This document shows positions 51,867 to 61,159 of a stretch of 64,000 nucleotides of DNA, piece after piece. The notes under the pieces were generated by a model. That model was not told where the DNA came from. It did not search any database and saw nothing but the letters and a program-made list of their open reading frames with translations. The stretch lies in the NCBI RefSeq assembly GCF_016107285.1, contig NZ_RCVQ01000004.1, forward strand, positions 310,001 through 374,000, given 5' to 3'. Every line of letters begins with the position of its first letter. Position 1 is the first letter of the stretch. The position numbers and the translations under genes were made by a program. The DNA is from Roseomonas sp. KE0001. Its GTDB lineage: Bacteria > Pseudomonadota > Alphaproteobacteria > Acetobacterales > Acetobacteraceae.

Positions 51867-52982
51867 TTGCCTGCCCCCGTGACCCGCCGCGGCCTGGGCC
51901 TTCTCGGCCTGTCCGCGGCCGCTCCGGCCCTGGCGGCGCCCGCCGCCGGGGGGCTGGCCGCCATCGCCCGCGCCCGCGGCATCACCTTCGGCGCCGCCGC
52001 CCAGCACAGCCTGCTGACCGGGGATGCCGCCTATGCCGCCTATGCCGCGGCCTTCGCCGCCGAAGCCGGCCTGCTCGTTCCGGAATGGGAGGCCAAGTGG
52101 GCCGATCTGCAGCCGGAGGAAGGCCGATTCGACACCGCGCCGCTGGATGGCCTGCTGTCCTGGGCCCAGGAGCGGGCGATGCCCGTCCGGGGTCATGCGC
52201 TGGTCTGGCACAACGCCATGCCCGATTGGCTCGGCCGGGCGCTGGCCGAGGGGCGCGAGCGCGCGCTGTCGGTGATGGCGGCGCATTTCGACAAGGTCCT
52301 AGGGCACACGCGGCTGCGGATCCGCGACTGGGATGTGGTCAACGAACCCGTCGCCAATCCTCCCGGCAGCGACGTACCGCAGGCAGGCGAGGGCACGCTG
52401 CGGGACACGCCCTGGCTGCGCGCCCTGGGGCCCGCCTATATCGACACCGCCCTGCGCATGGCGCGGGAGCGCGATGCGACCCTGCGCCTCACCCTCAACG
52501 AGTATGGCATCGAGGAGGACACGCCCGACGCCGCCGAGAAGCGCCGGCGGCTGCTCGACCTTCTGCGCGGCCTGCTGGAGCGCGGCGCGCCGCTCGACGC
52601 GGTGGGCATCCAGGCCCATCTGCAACTGCGGCGCCCCTTCAGCCCGGCCCCCTTCGCCGCCTTCCTGGCCGAGCTGCGGCGCATGGGCCTGGCCGTCCTG
52701 ATCACCGAGATGGACATCCGCGAGGCGCCGGACGCGCCGGCCTCCCTCCCGGCGCGCGACGCGCTGGTGGCCGAGCGGGCCTATGCCTTCGTCTCCACGG
52801 CGTTGGAGGGTGGCGCGCGCAGCGTGCTGACCTGGGGCCTGTCCGATCGGTATTCCTGGCTGCGGCAGGAGCCGGCGGTGGCGCTGGGGCCGGATCGCAG
52901 CCATCGCGGCCTGCCGCTGGACGAGGAATGGCGGCGCAAGCCCATGTGGCAGGCCCTGGCGCGGGCCTTTCAGGGGGGGTGA
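51867..52982 (+). CDS. GH10 family endo-1,4-beta-xylanase-like protein, Tat-exported
   Basis: The 371-residue product has a twin-arginine-type signal (TRRGLGLLGLSAAAPALAAP). The mature part is a GH10 TIM barrel with the catalytic pair E160 (WDVVNEPVAN) and E281 (LITEMDIRE). RGHALVWHNAMPDWL is the family's strand-3 HxxxWH block, and SVLTWGLSDRYSWL is a conserved late motif. The TTG at 51867 was taken as start because AGGGAG lies 6 bases upstream; GTG 51879 is an alternative. It probably cleaves xylan or a similar beta-1,4 glycan in the periplasm. It lies alone after the atp terminator, without other xylan genes. Confidence 0.9.
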   Translation: MPAPVTRRGLGLLGLSAAAPALAAPAAGGLAAIARARGITFGAAAQHSLLTGDAAYAAYAAAFAAEAGLLVPEWEAKWADLQPEEGRFDTAPLDGLLSWAQERAMPVRGHALVWHNAMPDWLGRALAEGRERALSVMAAHFDKVLGHTRLRIRDWDVVNEPVANPPGSDVPQAGEGTLRDTPWLRALGPAYIDTALRMARERDATLRLTLNEYGIEEDTPDAAEKRRRLLDLLRGLLERGAPLDAVGIQAHLQLRRPFSPAPFAAFLAELRRMGLAVLITEMDIREAPDAPASLPARDALVAERAYAFVSTALEGGARSVLTWGLSDRYSWLRQEPAVALGPDRSHRGLPLDEEWRRKPMWQALARAFQGG

Positions 52983-53060
52983 GGGCGGAAAGCGGGCCGC
53001 GGGGGGCAGACAAGGCGGCCGGCCGGGTGTTTCCTGCGCGCCGCAGATGCTGGAGCGCCC

Positions 53061-54116
53061 ATGGACCTCGCCACTCTCGAAACCCCCGTGCCGGTCGTCG
53101 ACCTCGATATCGTCGAGGCCAATCTGAAGCGCATGCAGGCCTATTGCGACGCCCATGGCATCGCGCTGCGGCCGCATATCAAGACGCACAAGATCCCGCG
53201 CCTGGCGCTGCACCAGGTGGAGCTTGGCGCGCGTGGCATCACCTGCCAGAAGCTGGGCGAGGCCGAGGTCATGGCCGCGGCCGGGCTGGACGATATCCTG
53301 ATCTCCTATCCGCTGCTCGGCGCCGGCAAGGCGGAGCGGCTGGCGGCGCTGTCCCGCCGCGTGCGGATGCGGGTCTCGGTGGACAATCCCGTCGCCGTCG
53401 CCACCGCCGCGGAGGCGGCCCGGCAGGGGGCTGAGATCGGCCTGCTGGTCGAGTTCGATTCCGGCAATGGCCGCACCGGCGTCACCAGCATCGACGGCGT
53501 GGTGGAGCTGGCCCGGCGCATCCGCGAGACCCCGGGGCTGCGCTATGACGGGCTGATGAACTACCCGGTCAGCCCGCGCACCGGCGAGATCCTGCGCGAT
53601 CTGCTGCCGCGGCTGAAGGCGGAGGGGCTGGAGCCCGCCATCATCTCCGGCGGCGGCACGCCCAATGCCTTCCGCACGCACGAGATGGCGCCCGTCACCG
53701 AGCTTCGCGTCGGCACCTATATCTACAACGACCGCATGCAGGTCGCCGCCGGCCATGCCGGCTGGGAGGATTGCGCCTTCGCCCTGCATGTCACGGTGAT
53801 CAGCCGCCCCGAGCCGCACCGCGCCATCATCGATGCCGGCTCCAAGACCTTCGCCGCCGACATCATGCCGGCGGGGCCGCAGGAGGGGCATGGCTACTTC
53901 CCCGACTATCCCGGCGCCCGGCTGGAGAAGATGAGCGAGGAGCACGGCATGGTGGATCTCTCCGGCTGCGACCGGAAGCCCGAGATCGGCCAGCGCCTGC
54001 GGGTCATTCCCAACCATGTCTGCCCGGTCAGCAACCTGCACGACCGGATCGCGGTGACGCGCGGCGGCGCCTTCCAGGAGTTCTGGGACGTGGCGGCGCG
54101 CGGCCGCAGCCAGTGA
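53061..54116 (+). CDS. D-threonine aldolase / D-serine dehydratase-like PLP enzyme
   Basis: The 351-residue fold-type III (alanine-racemase-like) PLP enzyme has TPVPVVDLDIVEANLKRM at its N-terminus. The Schiff-base Lys lies in LRPHIKTHKIPRLA. ISGGGTPNAF is the phosphate-binding glycine loop. The C-terminal metal-binding pair is in VIPNHVCPVSNL, as in the metal-dependent D-threonine aldolase and DSD1 groups. Substrate (D-threonine, D-serine or a 3-hydroxy D-amino acid) cannot be read from sequence. The RidA-like gene 31 bases downstream suggests that the reaction releases an enamine or imine. Confidence 0.9.
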   Translation: MDLATLETPVPVVDLDIVEANLKRMQAYCDAHGIALRPHIKTHKIPRLALHQVELGARGITCQKLGEAEVMAAAGLDDILISYPLLGAGKAERLAALSRRVRMRVSVDNPVAVATAAEAARQGAEIGLLVEFDSGNGRTGVTSIDGVVELARRIRETPGLRYDGLMNYPVSPRTGEILRDLLPRLKAEGLEPAIISGGGTPNAFRTHEMAPVTELRVGTYIYNDRMQVAAGHAGWEDCAFALHVTVISRPEPHRAIIDAGSKTFAADIMPAGPQEGHGYFPDYPGARLEKMSEEHGMVDLSGCDRKPEIGQRLRVIPNHVCPVSNLHDRIAVTRGGAFQEFWDVAARGRSQ

Positions 54117-54147
54117 CACGACCCGAGTGACACGAGAGGAGTTCACG

Positions 54148-54606
54148 ATGAGCGCCGAAGACCGCCTGGCCGCCCTGGGCCACACCCTGCCCACCGTCGG
54201 CAAGCCGCTGTTCAACTACGTGCCGTTCCGCCGCGCCGGCGACATCGCCTTCCTCTCCGGCCAGGTGCCGCGCCTGGCCGATGGCACGGTGATCGCCGGC
54301 AAGGTGGGGGCCGGGATGAGCGTGGAGGAGGCGCAGAAGGCCGCGATCCTCTGCGGCCTGCACCTTCTGGCGGTCGCGAAGGTGGCGGCGGGCTCGCTGG
54401 AGAAGGTCGAGATGCTGAAGATCTTCGGCATGGTGAACGCCACGCCGGAGTTCGGCCAGCAGCCCAAGGTGATCGACACCTGCTCGAACCTGATGGTCGA
54501 GGTGCTGGGCGAGCGCGGCCGGCATGCCCGCTCGGCGGTCGGAATGGGTTCGCTGCCCTCGGACGTGCCGGTCGAGATCGAGGCGGTGATCCGCATCCTG
54601 GACTGA
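54148..54606 (+). CDS. RidA/YjgF-like protein, catalytic Arg apparently missing
   Basis: The 152-residue product starts at ATG 54148, which follows GAGAGGAG; the in-frame GTG at 54127 is rejected. YVPFRRAGDIAFLSGQVPR and the C-terminal SLPSDVPVEIEAVIRI identify a Rid-superfamily protein. In canonical RidA the Arg of the ARLPKD block (Arg105) is needed for 2-aminoacrylate deamination; here the position reads Ser135 (MGSLPSD). It may therefore belong to a Rid group without that activity. It follows the D-amino-acid lyase gene in the same direction. Confidence 0.88.
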   Translation: MSAEDRLAALGHTLPTVGKPLFNYVPFRRAGDIAFLSGQVPRLADGTVIAGKVGAGMSVEEAQKAAILCGLHLLAVAKVAAGSLEKVEMLKIFGMVNATPEFGQQPKVIDTCSNLMVEVLGERGRHARSAVGMGSLPSDVPVEIEAVIRILD

Positions 54607-54616
54607 GGCGGCGGGG

Positions 54617-54642
54617 GCCGGGCGGGAGCGCCCCCGCCCGGC
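54617..54642 (+). terminator. GC-rich stem-loop after the RidA-like gene
   Basis: GCCGGGCGGG (54617-54626) pairs perfectly with CCCGCCCGGC (54633-54642) around AGCGCC, 11 bases after the stop. There is no T tract, so termination is uncertain. Confidence 0.35.
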
Positions 54643-54705
54643 GGCCACCCCTAGCGGGGGCCTCCCGGCTGGCGTGCCCGCCCGCGATGGAATATCTCCC
54701 CCGTC

Positions 54706-56112
54706 ATGCGCTACATCTCCACCCGGGGCGAGGCCCCAGCCCGCGATTTCGAAGGCGTCCTGCTGGCCGGCCTCGCCGAGGATGGCGGGCTGTTCATGCC
54801 GGAGTCCTGGCCGCTGCTCTCCGCCGCCGAGTGGCGCGGCCTGCGCGGCCGGCCCTATGCCGAGGTGGCGGCGCACCTCATGGCGCCCTTCGCCGAAGGC
54901 GCGCTGGACCATGAGACCCTGCTGCGCCTGACCCGCGCCGCCTATTCCGGCTTCGGCCACGCCGCCACGGCCCCGCTGGTGCAGATCGAGCCGCGCCTCT
55001 TCGCGCTCGAGCTGTTCCATGGCCCGACGCTCGCCTTCAAGGACATGGCGATGCAGCTGCTGGGGCGGCTCTTCGACCATGCGCTGGAGAAGCGTGGCGA
55101 GCGCGTGACCATCATCGGCGCCACCTCGGGCGATACCGGCTCGGCCGCCATCGAGGCCTGCCGCGACCGCCGCGCGATCGACGTGGTCATCCTCCATCCC
55201 GAGGGCCGCACCTCCGAGGTGCAGCGGCGGCAGATGACCACCGTGCTCTCGCCCAATATCCGCAACATCGCCATCCAGGGCAGCTTCGACGACTGCCAGG
55301 ACCTGGTGAAGGCGATGTTCAACGACGCGCCCTTCCGCCAGGAGATGCGGCTCTCGGCGGTGAACTCCATCAACTGGGCGCGCATCGCGGCGCAGGTGCC
55401 CTATTACGCCTATGCCGCCCTGGCGCTCGGCGCCCCGGACCGCCCGGTGGCGGTCTCGGTGCCCACCGGCAATTTCGGCAATGTGCTGGCCGCCTGGGTG
55501 GCCCGCCGCATGGGCCTGCCGATCGAGCGTCTGATCATCGGCGCCAACCGCAACGACATCCTGGCCCGCTTCCTGGCGGCGAACGACATGTCGATCCAGG
55601 GCGTGGCGCCGAGCCTCTCGCCCAGCATGGACATCCAGGTCTCGTCGAATTTCGAGCGGCTGCTCTTCGAGCTGCTGGGCCGCGACGCGGCGGCCACGGC
55701 CGGGATCATGCGCCGCTTCCGCGCCGAGGGCCGCATGCCGGTGCCCGACGCCGCCTGGCGCAAGGCGGCCGGCCTGTTCCATGGCTTCGCGCTGGACGAT
55801 GAAGGCACCCTGGGCGAGATCCGCCGCCTGCATGCCGAGAGCGGCTATCTGGCCGATCCGCACACGGCGATCGGCACCGCCGCCGCGCGGGCGCACCTGC
55901 CGCCCGAGGGCATCCCGGTGATCGTCGCCGCAACGGCGCATCCGGCCAAGTTCCCGGACGCGGTGGAGCGCGCCACCGGCATCCGCCCGCCGCTGCCGGC
56001 GCGGATGGCCGATCTCTACGAGCGGGAAGAGCGCCTTTCCACCCTGCCCAACGCCCTGGCGGCGGTGGAGGAGGCGGTGCGGCAGCACGGGCGGCGCAAC
56101 CGCGCGGACTGA
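54706..56112 (+). CDS. thrC: Threonine synthase
   Basis: The PLP enzyme converts O-phosphohomoserine to threonine. The 468-residue length and the N-terminal MRYISTRGEAPARDFEGVL fit the bacterial long form. The PLP Lys lies in FHGPTLAFKDMAMQLL, and IGATSGDTGSAAIEAC is the phosphate-binding loop. SVPTGNFGNVLAAW and the late STLPNALAAVEEAV are conserved. It uses the product of the asd pathway, but asd is distant. The M16 peptidase gene follows after a 168-base gap. Confidence 0.96.
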   Translation: MRYISTRGEAPARDFEGVLLAGLAEDGGLFMPESWPLLSAAEWRGLRGRPYAEVAAHLMAPFAEGALDHETLLRLTRAAYSGFGHAATAPLVQIEPRLFALELFHGPTLAFKDMAMQLLGRLFDHALEKRGERVTIIGATSGDTGSAAIEACRDRRAIDVVILHPEGRTSEVQRRQMTTVLSPNIRNIAIQGSFDDCQDLVKAMFNDAPFRQEMRLSAVNSINWARIAAQVPYYAYAALALGAPDRPVAVSVPTGNFGNVLAAWVARRMGLPIERLIIGANRNDILARFLAANDMSIQGVAPSLSPSMDIQVSSNFERLLFELLGRDAAATAGIMRRFRAEGRMPVPDAAWRKAAGLFHGFALDDEGTLGEIRRLHAESGYLADPHTAIGTAAARAHLPPEGIPVIVAATAHPAKFPDAVERATGIRPPLPARMADLYEREERLSTLPNALAAVEEAVRQHGRRNRAD

Positions 56113-56280
56113 GGGGCGGGCGCCCTCTCCCGCAGCGCGTCATGATGAGGGTCGCATCGCGGCGGTGCCGGCATTACATTGCGCGTAATGACCGCCTCTT
56201 CGCCTGCCATCCGATCGAACGCCCCCTCGGCCGCCGCGCCGGCGGGCGCCCCCGGCGGGCCGATCACAGGAACCCTCCTT

Positions 56281-57546
56281 ATGTCTGAACCGGTGCGGCT
56301 GACGCGCCTGCCCAACGGGCTGACCATCGTCTCCGAGACCATGCCGCGGGTCGAGACCGTCTCGATCGGCGCCTATGTCCACGCCGGCACGCGGGACGAG
56401 ACGGCGGCCGAGAACGGCGCCTCCCACTTCCTGGAGCACATGGCCTTCAAGGGCACGGCCCGGCGCGACGCCGCCTCCATCGCCCGCGAGATCGAGAATG
56501 TCGGCGGCCATCTCAACGCCTATACGGCGCGCGAGCAGACGGCCTACTACGCCAAGGTGCTGAAGGAGGACCTGCCGCTGGCGGCGGATATCCTCGGCGA
56601 CATCCTGACCCATTCCACCTTCGTGCCGGAGGAGCTGGAGCGCGAGCGCGGCGTCATCCTGCAGGAGATCGGCCAGGCCAACGACACGCCGGACGACATC
56701 GTCTTCGACCACTTCCAGGCCACGGCCTTCCCCGACCAGCCGATGGGCCGGCCGACGCTGGGCACCGAGGCGGTGATCGGCGCCATGCCGCGCGAGGTGC
56801 TGACCGGCTATATGCGCCGCCACTACGGCCCGAGCCGCATGGTGGTCGCCGCCGCCGGAGCGCTGGAGCACGAGGCCCTGGTCTCCCTCGTGGAGCGCCA
56901 CTTCGCCGACCTGCCGGTCGTCACGCCCACCGCCTCCGAGGTCGCGCGCTATGGCGGCGGCGAATTCCGCGAGGAGCGGGAGCTCGACCAGGTGCATGTC
57001 GTGCTCGGCTTCGAGGGGCCGGCCGTGGCGACGGCGATGCACTACCCGACCATGCTGCTCTCCACCCTGCTCGGCGGCGGCATGTCCTCGCGCCTGTTCC
57101 AGGAGATCCGCGAGCGGCGGGGGCTGGTCTACTCGATCTATTCCTTCGCCCAGCCGTTCCGCGATGGCGGCCTCTTCGCCCTCTACGCCGGCACCGGCGA
57201 GGAGCAGGCGGCGGAGCTGGTGCCGGTGGCGCTGGAGGAACTGCGTCGCGTCCAGCACGACGTGACGGAGGAGGAGCTGGCGCGGGCCAAGGCGCAGCTG
57301 CGCGCCTCGGTGCTGATGTCGCTGGAATCCACCGGCAGCCGGTGCGAGCAGCTGGCGCGGCAGATCCAGGTGCATGGCCGCGTCATCCCGGCCGAGGAGA
57401 CCAAGGCGAAGATCGCCGCGGTCACGGTCGAGCAGGTGCAGCAGGCGGCGGCGATGATCTTCCGCTCGCGGCCGACGCTGGCCGCCCTCGGCCCCGCCGG
57501 CAAGGTGCCCGGCCTGCCCGCCATCGCCGAGAAGCTAGCCGCATGA
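56281..57546 (+). CDS. M16 family zinc peptidase (mitochondrial processing peptidase-like)
   Basis: The 421-residue product starts at ATG 56281 (MSEPVRLTRLPNGLTIVSE); in-frame ATGs at 56179 and 56188 would add about 30 low-complexity residues. The inverted zinc motif HxxEH is present in ASHFLEHMAFKGTARR, with the third ligand Glu expected near LERERGVILQEI. The C-terminal half has the second, inactive-type repeat with LSTLLGGGMSSRLFQEIRE. No signal peptide is evident. It is translationally coupled to the TldE-like gene (ATGA). The pair suggests peptide turnover, though substrates are unknown. Confidence 0.93.
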   Translation: MSEPVRLTRLPNGLTIVSETMPRVETVSIGAYVHAGTRDETAAENGASHFLEHMAFKGTARRDAASIAREIENVGGHLNAYTAREQTAYYAKVLKEDLPLAADILGDILTHSTFVPEELERERGVILQEIGQANDTPDDIVFDHFQATAFPDQPMGRPTLGTEAVIGAMPREVLTGYMRRHYGPSRMVVAAAGALEHEALVSLVERHFADLPVVTPTASEVARYGGGEFREERELDQVHVVLGFEGPAVATAMHYPTMLLSTLLGGGMSSRLFQEIRERRGLVYSIYSFAQPFRDGGLFALYAGTGEEQAAELVPVALEELRRVQHDVTEEELARAKAQLRASVLMSLESTGSRCEQLARQIQVHGRVIPAEETKAKIAAVTVEQVQQAAAMIFRSRPTLAALGPAGKVPGLPAIAEKLAA

Positions 57547-58868
57547 ACCGGCTGGAGCGGCTGCAGGATCTGGTCCGTGCCGCCCGCTTCGCCGGAGCCG
57601 GCGCCGCCGACGCGCTGCTGGCCAGCGGCACCGCCCTCTCGGTGCAGCGGCGGCTCGGCCGGATCGAGCACCTGGAACGCTCCGAGGGGCTGGATCTGGG
57701 CCTCCGGGTCCTGGTCGGCGGGCGGCAGGCCATCGTCTCCACCACCGACCCCGACCCGCGTGGCTTCCAGGCCCTGGCCGAGCGGGCCGTCGCCATGGCG
57801 CGGGCCGTGCCGGAGGACCGCTTCGCCGGGCTTGGCGCGTACCACCCCTTCCGCCCGCTCGACCTCGAGCTGGACGATCCCGCCGAGCCTGATGCCGACG
57901 CCCTGCTGGCGCGTGCCGCCGCGGCGGAAGAGGCGGCGCTGGCCGTCCCGGGCGTGAGCAACAGCGAGGGCGCCGAGGCCGGTTTCTCCCGCACCGTCAT
58001 CGCCCTCGTGACATCGGACGGCTTCGCCGGCGAGTATGCCCGCAGCGGCCATTCCCTCTCGGTGACGGCGCTGGCCGGCAGCGGTACGGGCATGGAGCGC
58101 GATTACGACTACAGCAGCGCGGTCCACCTGTCCGATCTTGAGGACCCCGCCAGCCTGGGCCGCGCGGCCGGCGAGCGCGCGGTGCGGCGGCTCCGCCCGG
58201 CCCGGCCGCGCACGGCCCGGCGCACGGTGGTCTATGATCCCCGCGTGGCCGGCTCGCTGGCCGCCCATCTCGCCGGGGCACTGAACGGCGCGGCGGTGGC
58301 GCGGGGCACGTCCTTCCTGCGCGACAGCATGGGGCAGCGGGTGCTGGCCGCCGGCCTCAGCCTGCGCGACGACCCGCTGCGCCGGCGCGGCCTGCGCTCC
58401 CGTCCCTTCGACGGGGAAGGGATGCCGGGCGCCGCCCTGGCGCTGGTCGAGGACGGGATCCTGGCGAGCTGGGTGCTGGACTGGCGCAGCGCCCGGCAAC
58501 TGGGCCTCGCCTCCACCGGCCATGCCAGCCGGGGCATTTCCGGCCCCCCCGCGCCTTCCACCACGAACCTTTGGCTGGACGGCGGCAGCGGCACGCCGGA
58601 GGCCCTGATGGCCGATATCGGGGAGGGCCTCTACGTCACCGAGATGATCGGCTCCGGCGTGAACGGCGTCACCGGCGACTACAGCCGGGGCGCCTCCGGC
58701 TTCATGATCCGCGATGGAGAGCTGGCCGAGGCGGTCAGCGGCATCACCATCGCCGGCAATCTCAGGGAGATGTTCCTCAACATGGCGGCGGCCGGCGACC
58801 TCCGCTTCCGCCGGGGAACCGACGCGCCGACCCTGCGCGTCGAGGGGCTGACCGTCGCGGGCAGCTGA
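57543..58868 (+). CDS. pmbA: TldE/PmbA-type metalloprotease subunit
   Basis: The 441-residue protein belongs to the TldD/PmbA family. It lacks the HExxxH zinc site found in TldD, so it is the TldE (PmbA) type. RSEGLDLGLRVLVGGRQAIV lies in the N-terminal domain. GVNGVTGDYSRGASGFMIRDGEL and ITIAGNLREMFLNM in the C-terminal domain are hallmark blocks. With TldD it forms a complex that degrades unfolded peptides. No tldD is in the window. It overlaps the M16 gene by four bases. Confidence 0.93.
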   Translation: MNRLERLQDLVRAARFAGAGAADALLASGTALSVQRRLGRIEHLERSEGLDLGLRVLVGGRQAIVSTTDPDPRGFQALAERAVAMARAVPEDRFAGLGAYHPFRPLDLELDDPAEPDADALLARAAAAEEAALAVPGVSNSEGAEAGFSRTVIALVTSDGFAGEYARSGHSLSVTALAGSGTGMERDYDYSSAVHLSDLEDPASLGRAAGERAVRRLRPARPRTARRTVVYDPRVAGSLAAHLAGALNGAAVARGTSFLRDSMGQRVLAAGLSLRDDPLRRRGLRSRPFDGEGMPGAALALVEDGILASWVLDWRSARQLGLASTGHASRGISGPPAPSTTNLWLDGGSGTPEALMADIGEGLYVTEMIGSGVNGVTGDYSRGASGFMIRDGELAEAVSGITIAGNLREMFLNMAAAGDLRFRRGTDAPTLRVEGLTVAGS

Positions 58869-58872
58869 GGCC

Positions 58873-58895
58873 GGGCCGGGAGGGCGTCCCGGCCC
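58873..58895. terminator. Stem-loop between convergent pmbA and chemoreceptor genes
   Basis: GGGCCGGGA (58873-58881) pairs with TCCCGGCCC (58887-58895) around GGGCG, in the 35-base gap between convergent stops. There is no T tract. Confidence 0.4.
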
Positions 58896-58903
58896 CGCAT
58901 CGG

Positions 58904-60580
58904 TCAGGCCGCGCGGACCTCGGAGATGAAGCCGCGCACCTCGCCGCTCAGCCGCTCCGACTGACGCGACAGTTCGCCCGAGGCCGCCAGGACCTGGCTG
59001 GCCGCGGCGCCCGTGCTCTCGGCGCCATGGCTGACGGCGGCGATGGTCTCCGAGACGGCATTGGTGGCATGCGCCGTCTCCGTCACGGTGCGGGCGATCT
59101 CCGCCGTCGCGGCGCCCTGCTGCTCGACCGCCGAGGCGATGGCCACGGTGATGCTGCTCACGGCGTCGATGGTGCCGGTGATGGCCTGGATATCGTTCAC
59201 CGCCTGCTGCGTCGCCGCCTGGATCTGCGCGATCTGGCTGCCGATCTCCTCGGTCGCCTTCGCGGTCTGCGCGGCCAGCGACTTCACCTCGCTCGCCACC
59301 ACCGCGAAGCCCTTGCCGGCCTCGCCGGCCCGCGCCGCCTCGATCGTCGCGTTCAGCGCCAGCAGGTTGGTCTGCCCGGCGATGGTGCTGATCAGCCCCA
59401 CCACCTCGCCGATCCGCGCCGCACCCTCGGCCAGGGCCCGCACCGTGGCGTCGGTGCGCTGCGCGTCCTGCACCGCGCGGGCGGTGACGCCCGTCGCCTG
59501 GCTGACCTGCCGGCTGATCTCGCCGATCGAGGCGGTCAGCTCCTCGGCGGCGGTGGCCACGGTCTGGACGCCGTGGCTGGCCTGGCGCGCGGCCTCCAGC
59601 ACCGTGCCCGCCTGGCGCCCGGTATCGCCGGCATTGCCGGTCATGGCGCGGGCGGTGGCCTCCAGCTCGGTCGAGGCGGAGGAGAGCATGCCCACCATGT
59701 CCCCCACCTTGCCCTCGAAGCGGGCCACCATCTCGCCCAGGGCGGCGGCGCGGCGCTCCTTGGCGGCGCGTTCGGCCTCCTGCGTGGCGGAGAGCGCATC
59801 GGCCTCGCGCAGCCCGGCGCGGCATTCGTCGAGCGCCCGGGCCATGTCGCCGATCTCGTCGCGCCGCCGCAGGGCGGGCAGCTCGAAGCCATAGTCGCGC
59901 CGCGCCAGGCGGCGCAGGGATTTGGAGAGGCACAGGACGTTGCGCGCCAGGTCACGATCCAGCCAGCCCAGGCTGACGATCCCGATGGCCAGCGCCAGCA
60001 GCGCGCCGATCAGGGTGCCCCAGATCGCCCGTGTGAAGATCCGGTCCGCCTCCTGTGCCGCCGTGGCGGCGCCACGCTCATTGAAGGCGATCAGCGGCTC
60101 GAGGCTGTTGAAGACCTCGTTGACCGAGCGCGCCGAGGTATTGAAGGCCTGCCGGCCCTGCTCCGCCTCCATGTCGAGGATGAGGCCGACCTCGGTCTGA
60201 TAGCGCCGGTAGGTCTGCCGGAAGATCTCGAAGAGGCGCCGCTCCTCGGCCTCGGTCAGGTGGGGCCGCAGGTCCTCCATCATCTGATGGACCTGCTCGC
60301 TCATGGCACGGACCTCGGTGCCGATCTGGCGGCGCTCGGCCGGATCCTCGCTGGCGATCTGCCGGGCGGTGCGGGTCCGCTCGCGGGAGATGGCGTATTG
60401 CAACTGGCTCAGCCGTTTGACGGCGGGCATCCAGTTGGTCTGGATATCGACCAGCCCGGCATTCACCTGGCGCAGCTCCAGCAGGCTGTAGCCGCTGTTG
60501 CAGATGCCGCAGATCAGCATGGCCCCCAAGGCAAGGATCACCTTGCTGCGGATGCTGAGCCCTTGCAGGAAAGAAACCAT
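58904..60580 (-). CDS. Methyl-accepting chemotaxis protein
   Basis: The 558-residue receptor (from ATG 60580; ATG 60613 is possible) has TM1 at about 10-30 ([20 protein letters not shown]). A periplasmic four-helix-bundle-like sensor of about 150 residues follows, then TM2 near [20 protein letters not shown] and a HAMP-like segment. The signalling hairpin [20 protein letters not shown] and [20 protein letters not shown] is intact. There is no C-terminal CheR/CheB-binding pentapeptide. The ligand is unknown. No other che genes are in the window. Confidence 0.93.
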   Translation of the reverse strand: MVSFLQGLSIRSKVILALGAMLICGICNSGYSLLELRQVNAGLVDIQTNWMPAVKRLSQLQYAISRERTRTARQIASEDPAERRQIGTEVRAMSEQVHQMMEDLRPHLTEAEERRLFEIFRQTYRRYQTEVGLILDMEAEQGRQAFNTSARSVNEVFNSLEPLIAFNERGAATAAQEADRIFTRAIWGTLIGALLALAIGIVSLGWLDRDLARNVLCLSKSLRRLARRDYGFELPALRRRDEIGDMARALDECRAGLREADALSATQEAERAAKERRAAALGEMVARFEGKVGDMVGMLSSASTELEATARAMTGNAGDTGRQAGTVLEAARQASHGVQTVATAAEELTASIGEISRQVSQATGVTARAVQDAQRTDATVRALAEGAARIGEVVGLISTIAGQTNLLALNATIEAARAGEAGKGFAVVASEVKSLAAQTAKATEEIGSQIAQIQAATQQAVNDIQAITGTIDAVSSITVAIASAVEQQGAATAEIARTVTETAHATNAVSETIAAVSHGAESTGAAASQVLAASGELSRQSERLSGEVRGFISEVRAA

Positions 60581-60664
60581 TATCCGTGACTTACGATGTG
60601 CGTGAGGCGGCATTAGAGGGGCTGGCGGTTAACAATCCGTGCCGGGCCCGGGGCACGGGGAGCC

Positions 60665-61156
60665 TTATTTCCCGGCGCCTTCCCCGCCGCTTTGGGCGAG
60701 GTGGCGGAATTCCCGGACCAGCCGCTCATAGACCGGCCGGCGAAACGCGACGACGATCCCCGGCAGGTCCTCCAGCCGCGCCCAGCGCCAGGCGTTGAAC
60801 TCGGGATGCGGGTCGAGGTCCAGGCGGATCTCGGACTCCTCGCCCAGGAAGCGCAGGGCGAACCATTTCTGCTCCTGCCCCCGGAAGCGGCCCCGCAGCG
60901 CCTTGCCGATCAGCTCCGGCGGCAGGTCGTAGCGCAGCCAGTCCGCGACCTCGCCGATGATCTCGGCCTTCCCGGTGCCGATCTCCTCGGCCAGTTCCCG
61001 CAGCACCGCCGCGCGGGGATCCTCGCCCTCGTCCAGCCCGCCCTGCGGCAACTGCCAGGCCTCGGCCGCCACGTCGGCGCGGCGGGCGATCAGCACGCGG
61101 CCGTCGCGGTTGAACAGCACGGCGCCGACATTGCGGCGGTAGGGAAGGTCGGACAT
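60665..61156 (-). CDS. rppH: RNA pyrophosphohydrolase (Nudix)
   Basis: The 163-residue Nudix enzyme removes pyrophosphate from the 5' end of mRNA, starting RNase E decay. It starts SDLPYRRNVGAVLFNRDGRV. The Nudix box reads GGLDEGEDPRAAVLRELAEE with the metal-binding Glu residues. WLRYDLP and FRGQEQKWFALRF are RppH-type blocks. It is last in a - strand trio with the YibQ-like gene (3 bases upstream) and ctpA, an order common in alphaproteobacteria. Confidence 0.94.
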   Translation of the reverse strand: MSDLPYRRNVGAVLFNRDGRVLIARRADVAAEAWQLPQGGLDEGEDPRAAVLRELAEEIGTGKAEIIGEVADWLRYDLPPELIGKALRGRFRGQEQKWFALRFLGEESEIRLDLDPHPEFNAWRWARLEDLPGIVVAFRRPVYERLVREFRHLAQSGGEGAGK

Positions 61157-61159
61157 CGG

